NCBI RefSeq assembly: GCF_000199675.1
Contig: NC_014960.1
Location: forward strand, 1,984,001-2,048,000
Reading direction: 5' to 3'
Source of the DNA: Anaerolinea thermophila UNI-1
GTDB taxonomy: Bacteria > Chloroflexota > Anaerolineae > Anaerolineales > Anaerolineaceae
Length of the DNA: 64,000 nt
Position 1 is the first letter of the stretch; each line of letters starts with the position of its first letter. This document shows positions 42,049 to 48,829 of the stretch, in pieces. The notes beneath the pieces are model-generated. The model did no database searches. It worked only from the letters and a program-made list of their open reading frames with translations, and had not been told where the DNA came from. A program made the position numbers and the translations under genes.

Positions 42049-42819
42049 CTATGAAACGGCTTCGTACTTTTCGCGTACCCAATCGTATCCATGTTCCTCA
42101 AGATGAAGAGCAAGGTCGGCATCCCCAGACTCGACAATTCGTCCGCCCAACATGATGTGAACAAAGTCAGGGGTAATATAGTTTAAGATGCGCTGATAAT
42201 GGGTGATCACCAGAACCCCCAAATCCTTGCTGCGCAAAGCGTTCACGCCTTCTGCCACAATACGGAGCGCATCAATATCCAAGCCTGAGTCGGTCTCATC
42301 CAGAATGGCGATTTCCGGCTGGAGCATTGCCATTTGCAAAATTTCGGCACGTTTTTTCTCACCACCCGAAAAGCCATCATTTAGATACCTTCCCGCAAAA
42401 GCGGGATCCATTTTGAGCAGTTCCATTTTGGATTTGAGAAGTTTGCGGAACTCGGGGATGGGAATGCCTTTGTCCTCGGGGTTTTCTGCACGACGTCGGG
42501 CATTAATAGCAGTGCGCAGGAAATTTGCCACCGTTACCCCTGGAATAGCAACGGGATATTGAAAAGCCAAGAAAATACCCAGGCGAGAACGCTCATCGGG
42601 CTCCAGTTCCAGGATATTTTGTCCTTTGAACCAGACTTCCCCTTCGGTTACCTCATAAGCAGGATGTCCCATCAGGGTGTATGCCAGTGTGGACTTGCCC
42701 GTACCGTTTGGACCCATAATCGCGTGAACTTCACCCTGACGAATAGTTAGATCCAGCCCTTTAATAATTTCTTTTCCTTCAATGGCTACATGTAAATTTT
42801 TGATGACCAACTCAGACAT
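42049..42819 (-). CDS. sufC: Fe-S cluster assembly ATPase SufC
   Basis: A 256-residue ABC-type ATPase with Walker A GPNGTGKST, signature FSGGEKKRAEILQM, Walker B EIAILDETDSGLD and the H-loop VITHYQRIL. It powers the SufBC2D scaffold. It is the first gene of the operon, and the ATG at 42819 has AAAGGAG 8 bases upstream. The promoter lies at 42866-42894. Confidence 0.96.
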   Translation of the reverse strand: MSELVIKNLHVAIEGKEIIKGLDLTIRQGEVHAIMGPNGTGKSTLAYTLMGHPAYEVTEGEVWFKGQNILELEPDERSRLGIFLAFQYPVAIPGVTVANFLRTAINARRRAENPEDKGIPIPEFRKLLKSKMELLKMDPAFAGRYLNDGFSGGEKKRAEILQMAMLQPEIAILDETDSGLDIDALRIVAEGVNALRSKDLGVLVITHYQRILNYITPDFVHIMLGGRIVESGDADLALHLEEHGYDWVREKYEAVS

Positions 42820-42865
42820 AACTTTCAACTCCTTTACCGTCTGGATTTTTCAATGAACTGATGGC

Positions 42866-42894
42866 ATTATAGCATAGCAAAGCGGGTACGTCAA
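42866..42894 (-). promoter_or_regulatory. promoter of the suf operon
   Basis: On the minus strand TTGACG (42889-42894) and TATAAT (42866-42871) are separated by 17 bases. The start point would lie near 42859, about 40 bases before sufC. The -35 box falls in the outer arm of the inverted repeat at 42890-42923. Confidence 0.85.
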
Positions 42895-42923
42895 TATTTA
42901 ATATAAAAATCTTATATATTGAC
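42890..42923. promoter_or_regulatory. candidate SufR operator between divergent suf promoters
   Basis: Outer arms GTCAATAT (42890-42897) and ATATTGAC (42916-42923) are perfect inverted repeats. Inside them, ATATAA and TTATAT (42901-42906 and 42912-42917) form a second perfect dyad with a 5-base centre. Both -35 boxes overlap the outer arms. A repressor bound here would shut both promoters; binding by the adjacent SufR-like protein is inference. Confidence 0.6.
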
Positions 42924-42947
42924 AAATTCCAAAGAAAAAGTTATACT
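42919..42947 (+). promoter_or_regulatory. promoter of the SufR-like regulator
   Basis: TTGACA (42919-42924, perfect consensus) and TATACT (42942-42947) have a 17-base spacer, about 27 bases ahead of the ATG. It is back to back with the suf operon promoter. Confidence 0.88.
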
Positions 42948-42974
42948 ACAAAACAAAAGCGGGACAGGAAGGCT

Positions 42975-43616
42975 ATGGAACAAATCAAAAGCACGCGGGA
43001 TAGAATTCTTCATACATTATTGACCCACCCCAGATCCACCATCAAGGAATTGGCTGACGCTGCTGGTATTAATGGAATCTCTGTAAGGCATCATTTAAAC
43101 GCTTTAATGGCAGAAGGGTTAATTGTAATTGAAGAAGAACGTCACGGCGTGGGCAGGCCTCGCCAGGTGTACTCCCTTTCCGAAAAAGGGATGGAACGCT
43201 TTCCATCCCGATATCTGCGTCTGACCAACCGCTTACTGGAACAGTTAAAAGAAGCCCTTCCTGCTCCCATGGTGAGTCGATTGTTTGAACAAATTGCGGA
43301 AGATATTGCGGCAGAAGCGGCCGAAAAGGTAAAATCTCTGCCTTTCGAACAAAAAATGGAAGCAGTCAAACAATTGCTGGCTCAGGAAGGCTTCACAGTG
43401 GAATGGGAACAACAGGGTGACCAGTACGTGATTCGGGAAATTACCTGTCCGTACTATCAAATTGGTCAATCACACCCGGAAGTGTGCGCGGTGGATCAAC
43501 AATTGATCAGCACCATGCTGGCAACCCCAGCAGAGAAAGTTTCCTGTGTATTGTCGGGAGACCCTCACTGTAGTTATATTATCAGCAAAAAATCTATCGT
43601 GGAGAAAGCCAAATGA
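42975..43616 (+). CDS. sufR: SufR-like iron-sulfur transcriptional repressor
   Basis: A 213-residue winged-helix protein of the ArsR/DeoR-like SufR group. The HTH is STIKELADAAGINGISVRHHLNAL near residues 20-42. The C-terminal cysteines CPYYQ, HPEVCAVD and KVSCVLSGDPHCSY match the cluster-binding pattern of SufR. Such repressors bind DNA when they hold an Fe-S cluster and release it under iron or oxidative stress. It is divergent from sufC and shares an inverted-repeat control region. The next gene overlaps it by 4 bases. Confidence 0.85.
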   Translation: MEQIKSTRDRILHTLLTHPRSTIKELADAAGINGISVRHHLNALMAEGLIVIEEERHGVGRPRQVYSLSEKGMERFPSRYLRLTNRLLEQLKEALPAPMVSRLFEQIAEDIAAEAAEKVKSLPFEQKMEAVKQLLAQEGFTVEWEQQGDQYVIREITCPYYQIGQSHPEVCAVDQQLISTMLATPAEKVSCVLSGDPHCSYIISKKSIVEKAK

Positions 43617-43963
43617 CCGAGACTCAAAACCAAAACCGTCCGGAATGGGGTATTGATTCTACACACCCCGAGTTGGTTGAACCGCTTACTGAAGCCTTAC
43701 GCACGATTGTTGATCCGGAAATTGGTTTGAATATTATTCAGTTAGGGTTGGTTCGCGATGTAACCATTGAGGATGGCAATGCTTTAATCAAAATGATTCT
43801 CACCACTCCATTCTGCCCATATGGGCCAGCCATGCTGGAAACCACACGTCAGAAAACGGAAGAAGTTTTAGGGATACCCACACATATCGACTTTCGGGCA
43901 GATGAGATGTGGGACTTTTCCTATATGGAAGAAGGGCTGATTGATGATTGGGGGATTTACTAA
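43613..43963 (+). CDS. DUF59/MIP18 family Fe-S assembly protein (SufT-like)
   Basis: A 116-residue protein with the family core ALRTIVDPEIGLNIIQLGLV and TTPFCPYGPAM, which holds the reactive cysteine. Members (SufT, PaaD, MIP18) help cluster maturation or transfer. It is coupled to the SufR-like gene by an ATGA overlap, so it is likely expressed with the repressor. Its stop overlaps that of the convergent SCP2-domain gene. Confidence 0.88.
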   Translation: MTETQNQNRPEWGIDSTHPELVEPLTEALRTIVDPEIGLNIIQLGLVRDVTIEDGNALIKMILTTPFCPYGPAMLETTRQKTEEVLGIPTHIDFRADEMWDFSYMEEGLIDDWGIY

Positions 43964-44295
43964 CTCCAGGGGTTCTTAAAAACCTGGATTAATTTCATTG
44001 CCAGCCCCATATCTCCTTTGACTTGTAAGCGGCCCTGAAAAAATGCATTCATTGGGTCGCTTTTCTTTTGTAAGATATCCATAAGTGTTTGCATGTCTGA
44101 AACCAACGTAAGATGTGGCTTTTCCACTCTTCCTTCGCCACCTTCAAGATGTCCGTTTTCGATCCGCAGGTAGTAATTTCCACCATTCATTCCACTTAAC
44201 TCAACCTGGATAACGGCCTTGATTCCCCCTGCTTTTTCCGGTTGAAAAGCCTGCAACAGAATTTGAGTGATTTGATTTTTTTCTGGTTCTTGCAT
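43960..44295 (-). CDS. SCP2 sterol-binding-domain protein
   Basis: A 111-residue SCP2-like fold: IKAVIQVELSGMNGGNYYLRI, then the typical LVSDMQTLMDILQKK...MNAFFQGRLQVKGDMGLAMKLI ending. The family binds lipids or acyl chains in a hydrophobic tunnel. The ATG at 44295 follows a GAGG site; an upstream start at 44337 would overlap the promoter at 44325-44353. It is a stand-alone gene convergent with the SufT-like gene. Confidence 0.85.
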   Translation of the reverse strand: MQEPEKNQITQILLQAFQPEKAGGIKAVIQVELSGMNGGNYYLRIENGHLEGGEGRVEKPHLTLVSDMQTLMDILQKKSDPMNAFFQGRLQVKGDMGLAMKLIQVFKNPWS

Positions 44296-44324
44296 GATTT
44301 CCTCAACTCTCCAAAATTTCTCTG

Positions 44325-44353
44325 ATTGTACCTGCAACCGATTGAATTGCCAA
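44325..44353 (-). promoter_or_regulatory. promoter of the SCP2-domain gene
   Basis: On the minus strand TTGGCA (44348-44353) and TACAAT (44325-44330) have a 17-base spacer, placing the start about 25 bases ahead of the ATG at 44295. Confidence 0.7.
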
Positions 44354-44620
44354 ATTCCTGTAAATCTTTCAGAACTCTCATAAACAAATCATCCATCATA
44401 AATTGCAAAAATTTTTGGATAAGTTACTCCAATAATCACCATTACTGCAAGAAAAATCACTTTGCCGTGATAGATAATTCCCTACACAGGCACCCCATAT
44501 CAGTCGCTCAAGAATATCCGACCTTCAGAAAACCATTGTAAGACATTGAGGAAGTGATTTCACAAAAAGATGAAAATCGAATAAAATAACTTCCATATTG
44601 CTCCTTGCGGAAGCCCTGCC
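44354..44620. other. non-coding interval between divergent genes
   Basis: This AT-rich stretch lies between the SCP2-domain gene and corA. I see no supported gene, no strong hairpin and no clear plus-strand -35/-10 pair; a TAAAAT near 44580 could be the corA -10 box. Confidence 0.4.
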
Positions 44621-45601
44621 ATGATTCGATCGGTATATTATACTAACCATCATATCATTCCCCAAACCAACCTCTCCATTGAGGAAATTCACAGGGCCTT
44701 GCAGGATCCTGAAGGATTGCTGTGGGTCTGCCTGAGCGCGCCCACAGAAGAGGAACTGCAAACTATCCTTGGAAACCTGTTTCATTTTCATCCTCTGGCT
44801 ATCGAAGATTGTACAAGTCATGGGTATCAGGTCTCTAAAATAGATGAGTTTAGGGACTATTTATTCATTGTCATGCACGCACTTCCCTCAGGAAAATTTT
44901 GGGAAATTTCAGAACCGATTGAGGTAGATATCTTCCTTGGGAAAAATTACGTTGTGAGCGTTACTCATGAAAGTTACGTATCCCCCATTGAAACCGTATG
45001 GAAACATCTTGAGAAAGATGAACGCCTGATCACTCGCGGCTCGGATTTTCTTTGCCATGCCATTCTTGATCATTTGGTAGATGATTATCTTCCTGTACTG
45101 GATGAAATTGATGAACAAATAGAATTTTTGGAAGATCAGGTTTTGCAATCTCCTACCCCTGATGTACTTTCTAAAACCCTTGAAATGAAACACGCACTAA
45201 TGTCCATGCGCAGACTGGTCGCCCCGCAACGAGAAATTATGAATCGTCTGAGCAGGGATGAATTTCCCATGATTGACCAGCAGAGCAAGATTTATTTCAG
45301 AGATATTTACGATCATCTTGTACGACTTCAGGACCTGTCAGAATCTCTGCGAGACATTGTGACTGGTATTCTGGATATCTACCTGAACTCGACATCTCTT
45401 CGCCTTAATGAGATCATGAAAGCACTGACAATTGTCTCCACGATTTTCCTGCCGTTATCCTTCGTCGCGGGGGTATACGGCATGAATTTTATCCATATGC
45501 CAGAACTCGGCTGGCGCTATGGTTATTTGATGGTGTGGGTTATTTTTTTCCTGATTGCTTCAGGGATGATACTCTTCTTCAAAAAACGCAATTGGTTTTG
45601 A
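44621..45601 (+). CDS. corA: CorA family magnesium/cobalt transporter
   Basis: A 326-residue CorA. The large N-terminal cytoplasmic funnel domain ends in a long stalk helix, followed by two C-terminal membrane helices (TIVSTIFLPLSFVAGVYG and LMVWVIFFLIASGMILFF). The selectivity signature YGMNF follows the first helix, and the tail KKRNWF is the usual basic C-terminus. It imports Mg2+ down the potential as a pentamer. DegV follows after 7 bases. Confidence 0.93.
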   Translation: MIRSVYYTNHHIIPQTNLSIEEIHRALQDPEGLLWVCLSAPTEEELQTILGNLFHFHPLAIEDCTSHGYQVSKIDEFRDYLFIVMHALPSGKFWEISEPIEVDIFLGKNYVVSVTHESYVSPIETVWKHLEKDERLITRGSDFLCHAILDHLVDDYLPVLDEIDEQIEFLEDQVLQSPTPDVLSKTLEMKHALMSMRRLVAPQREIMNRLSRDEFPMIDQQSKIYFRDIYDHLVRLQDLSESLRDIVTGILDIYLNSTSLRLNEIMKALTIVSTIFLPLSFVAGVYGMNFIHMPELGWRYGYLMVWVIFFLIASGMILFFKKRNWF

Positions 45602-45608
45602 GGGAATT

Positions 45609-46442
45609 ATGACTACCATATGGACAGACAGCACTGCAGATTTAAGCCCTTCGCTCATTGAAAGATACACTCTTTCCGTCATCCCCCTGTACGTTCTTCT
45701 GGATGACAAAACCTTTCTGGATGGAGTGGAAATTCAACTTCCACAATTGTTTGATTTTGTATCCAGAACAGGGAGATTACCCAAAACTTCAGCAGCATCC
45801 ATTGGAGATTTCCTGAAACGTTTTGAAACCCCTGGTCCCCATGTGTACATTGGAATTTCTTCGCAACTGTCGGCAACATTGAAAAATGCCATCCTTGCCA
45901 AAGAGCATCTTGGAAGAGACGATATCTATATTGTCGACAGCCTGAATCTTTCGACCGGCATTGGGATGCTTGCCGTGGAAGCAGCAGAATTGAGAGACTC
46001 GGGGTATAGCGCCGCACAAATTGCCGAGGAAATCTCTCAACGTGTACCCAAAGTACGCACATCTTTTATCATTGATACTCTGGATTATCTGTATAAGGGT
46101 GGAAGATGTTCCGCACTGCAAAACCTCATGGGCAGTCTGCTCTCGATTCGCCCGATTATTGAGGTCCGCAAAGATGGCACCCTCGGCGTGCGTTCCAAGA
46201 CCCGCGGTGCAAGAAAAAAAGGATTGATGAGCATGGTCGCTGACTTTGAGAAGGACCTTCCGCAAGTCTGGTTGAAGAGAGTATTTATCACCCACACAGG
46301 CTGCGATGAGGATGCTGAGTTCCTCAAACAAGAACTGTTGAGCCGTGCGCCGATTGAAGAAATTCATATGACTTATGCCGGTTCAGTCATCGCCAGCCAT
46401 TGCGGGCCAAACACCATCGGCATCCTGTACAGATTGAAATAA
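45609..46442 (+). CDS. DegV family fatty-acid-binding protein
   Basis: A 277-residue DegV protein: WTDSTADLSPSLIERYTLSV at the N-terminus, SAASIGDFLKRFE, and the C-terminal YAGSVIASHCGPNTIGILY. The family binds fatty acids, and in Gram-positive bacteria FakB proteins deliver them to a FakA kinase; no fakA is visible here. It is cotranscribed with corA. Confidence 0.92.
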   Translation: MTTIWTDSTADLSPSLIERYTLSVIPLYVLLDDKTFLDGVEIQLPQLFDFVSRTGRLPKTSAASIGDFLKRFETPGPHVYIGISSQLSATLKNAILAKEHLGRDDIYIVDSLNLSTGIGMLAVEAAELRDSGYSAAQIAEEISQRVPKVRTSFIIDTLDYLYKGGRCSALQNLMGSLLSIRPIIEVRKDGTLGVRSKTRGARKKGLMSMVADFEKDLPQVWLKRVFITHTGCDEDAEFLKQELLSRAPIEEIHMTYAGSVIASHCGPNTIGILYRLK

Positions 46443-46488
46443 AGCAGTTGGCTTTAGCAGGATCAGTCAATACAATGAATTGAGGATA

Positions 46489-46520
46489 AAACAGGGCGGG
46501 CTCCACTTTGAGTCCGCCCT
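46489..46520 (-). terminator. terminator of the alpha-oxoamine synthase gene
   Basis: An 11-bp stem with one G-T pair (46493-46503 with 46510-46520) is followed on the minus strand by GTTTTATCC. It lies between convergent genes and may also act on degV. Confidence 0.75.
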
Positions 46521-46526
46521 AGCACT

Positions 46527-47705
46527 CTATATAATCGCCATTTGTTTTCCGATTTGATAGAAAATTTCCAGGACCTGATCTAATTGTTCATCGGTATGGG
46601 TAGCCATGTAACTGGTGCGCAATAACTGCATGCCTGGAGGAACAGCCGGAGAAATAACCGGATTGACAAATACTCCCGCTTCAAACAGTGCCTTCCAGAA
46701 AAAGAACGTTTTCTGATCATCACCAATAATAATGGGGATAATGGGAGTTTGTGAATTGCCCGTGTTATATCCCATCTCCTCAAAGGATTTTTTCATCTTC
46801 TTTCCAATATGAATTACCCGCTGAACACGCTCAGGCTCCTGCTCCATAATTTCGAGCGCAGCCAGTGCGGCGGCAGCATTTGCCGGAGGGATACTGGCAC
46901 TGAAGATTAACGAACGGGCATGATGCTTGATATAATGGACAACGTCCTCATCTCCGGCGATGAAACCGCCCAGTGAGGCAAAAGATTTGCTGAAAGTGGA
47001 CATAATCAAGTCCACCTGAGCCGTTACGCCAAGTTCTTCCGCAGTTCCTCTTCCTCCCCCCATCACTCCCATACCATGAGCATCATCAACCATCAACCGT
47101 GCACCATATTTCTGGCAAACAGGGACCATCTCCTTCAAAAGCGCCAGGTCTCCCCCCATACTGAAGACACCATCCACAACGACCAGTTTTCCGGCTGATT
47201 CTGGCAAAGACTGAAGCACTTTTTCCAGATGAGTCACATCATTATGGCGGAAGCGGGCAATTTCGCCAAAACTTAAGCGCGCTCCGTCCACGATGCTGGC
47301 ATGGTCATCCTTATCAAGGATCACGTAATCTCCCCGTCCGACAATTGCCGAAACCGCACCCAAATTTGCCTGCATACCGGTAGAAAACACCAGAGCCGCT
47401 TCTTTCTTTACCCACTTCGCAAGGCGACGTTCCAGTTCTTCGTGCATTTCAAGCGTGCCGTTGAGGAACCGCGAACCTGTGCAACTGGTCCCATACCTTC
47501 GGATGGCTTCCATCGCGGCTTCACGCACTTTAGGGTGGGTGGTCAAACCGAGGTAATTATTCGAACCGCACATGATCAGCCGGTGCCCTTTATATACCAC
47601 CTCAGTTCCCTCGTTTTCGTTCAAAGGGATAAAATATGGATAGTATCCTTCTTTTATTGCCTCCTTTGCGGCAGTAAACTGATGGGTTTTTTCAAAGATG
47701 TCCAT
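46527..47705 (-). CDS. alpha-oxoamine synthase (KBL/BioF/serine palmitoyltransferase family)
   Basis: A 392-residue PLP enzyme. NNYLGLTTHP, the RYGTSCTGSRFLNGTLEMHE segment, DDAHGMGVMGG and the PLP-lysine motif STFSKSFASLGG near residue 240 are complete. The C-terminal YMATHTDEQLDQVLEIF is typical of the group. These enzymes condense an acyl-CoA with glycine, alanine or serine. The N-terminal MDIFEKTHQFTAAKEAI extension resembles glycine acyltransferase or bacterial serine-palmitoyltransferase-like members more than BioF. No biotin or threonine-degradation gene is nearby, so the substrate is open. Confidence 0.88.
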   Translation of the reverse strand: MDIFEKTHQFTAAKEAIKEGYYPYFIPLNENEGTEVVYKGHRLIMCGSNNYLGLTTHPKVREAAMEAIRRYGTSCTGSRFLNGTLEMHEELERRLAKWVKKEAALVFSTGMQANLGAVSAIVGRGDYVILDKDDHASIVDGARLSFGEIARFRHNDVTHLEKVLQSLPESAGKLVVVDGVFSMGGDLALLKEMVPVCQKYGARLMVDDAHGMGVMGGGRGTAEELGVTAQVDLIMSTFSKSFASLGGFIAGDEDVVHYIKHHARSLIFSASIPPANAAAALAALEIMEQEPERVQRVIHIGKKMKKSFEEMGYNTGNSQTPIIPIIIGDDQKTFFFWKALFEAGVFVNPVISPAVPPGMQLLRTSYMATHTDEQLDQVLEIFYQIGKQMAII

Positions 47706-47863
47706 ATGAATTCCTCGTGGGTTGAAATGAAAGAATTAATCTTGCTCTGAAAAATAAAAAATAAACCGATTCAGAGCATGAGTTGATTATACTGGATTAA
47801 GGATGGTTAAGAGGCGCGGTTTACGCTTATAATTTTATTAAGGACGTTTATCAGGGAGGGCAT

Positions 47864-48760
47864 ATGTCAAAACTCGTCGGTGGAATTGAAGCAGGTGGTA
47901 CCAAGTTCATTTGCGCTGTTGGCAGCGGTCCCGATGATATTCGGGCAGAAATTCGTATTCCCACGACCCAACCGGAAGAAACGCTGGGAAAAGTCATTGC
48001 ATTCTTCAAAGAACAACAAGAAAAATACAGAGAACAATTGCGCAGCATTGGTATCGCATGTTTTGGACCCATTGACTTAAATCCCCATTCATCTACGTAT
48101 GGATTCATTACCTCAACTCCAAAACCAGGTTGGAAGAACACGAATGTTGTAGGTGCCATTCGAAAAGCCCTGAATCTGCCCATTGCTTTCGAACATGACG
48201 TGGTAGGCGCAGCCATTGGAGAAGCCGCATGGGGTGCCGCAAAAGGGCTGAGCGATTTTATTTACATTACCATTGGGACAGGAATCGGTGGGGGAATTCT
48301 GGTCAATGGGAACCCCATTCATGGGCTGGTTCATCCTGAAGTTGGACACATGCGTCTTCCCCACGATCTCAAAAAAGACCCCTTCCTGGGGAACTGTCCA
48401 TATCATGGCGACTGTTTTGAAGGGTTGGCTTCCGGGCCCGCACTGGAAAAACGCTGGGGAATGCCGGGCTATCAAATCCCTGATGACCACCCTGCGTGGT
48501 CACTTGAAGCCGAATATATTGCCCTTGCGGTGAGTAACCTGATTCTTACTACTTCTCCGCAAAAAATTATTCTGGGTGGAGGGGTCATGCAACGTTCTCA
48601 TTTATTCCCAGTCATTCGTCAGAAAGTCCTGGGAATTCTGAATGGCTATGTGCAAGCAAGGGCACTATTAGATGACATTGAACACTATATTGTCCCACCG
48701 GGATTAGGCAACCGTGCAGGAATTCTAGGCTCACTAGCCATGGCACAACAGATTGTGTAA
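47864..48760 (+). CDS. ROK family sugar kinase (fructokinase-like)
   Basis: A 298-residue ROK kinase. The N-terminal phosphate loop is GGIEAGGTKFICAV, the catalytic Asp is in FEHDVVGAAIGE, and TIGTGIGGGILVNG is the ATP motif. The zinc site HPEVGHMRL...CPYHGDCFEGLASGPAL is the ROK CxCGxxGCxE region in its C-P-Y-H-G-D-C fructokinase form. It most likely phosphorylates fructose. A TATAAT at 47828-47833 and a GGGAGGG ribosome binding site lie ahead of the ATG. Confidence 0.88.
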   Translation: MSKLVGGIEAGGTKFICAVGSGPDDIRAEIRIPTTQPEETLGKVIAFFKEQQEKYREQLRSIGIACFGPIDLNPHSSTYGFITSTPKPGWKNTNVVGAIRKALNLPIAFEHDVVGAAIGEAAWGAAKGLSDFIYITIGTGIGGGILVNGNPIHGLVHPEVGHMRLPHDLKKDPFLGNCPYHGDCFEGLASGPALEKRWGMPGYQIPDDHPAWSLEAEYIALAVSNLILTTSPQKIILGGGVMQRSHLFPVIRQKVLGILNGYVQARALLDDIEHYIVPPGLGNRAGILGSLAMAQQIV

Positions 48761-48776
48761 AGTACAGATAACATTA

Positions 48777-48810
48777 AGGCGGAGCCCAAGTAAGTAAACC
48801 GGCTCCGCCT
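48777..48810. terminator. hairpin between convergent genes
   Basis: A 10-bp perfect stem, AGGCGGAGCC with GGCTCCGCCT, with a 14-base loop lies between the ROK kinase and tal-pgi. It may stop transcripts from both sides, but T-runs are poor on either strand. Confidence 0.55.
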
Positions 48811-48829
48811 CCATTTCAGGTAGATCAAT

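Noticed and set aside
45789..46367. A 192-residue open frame antisense to degV
   Set aside because: It is a shadow of a well-supported degV gene and has no recognisable domain or ribosome binding site.
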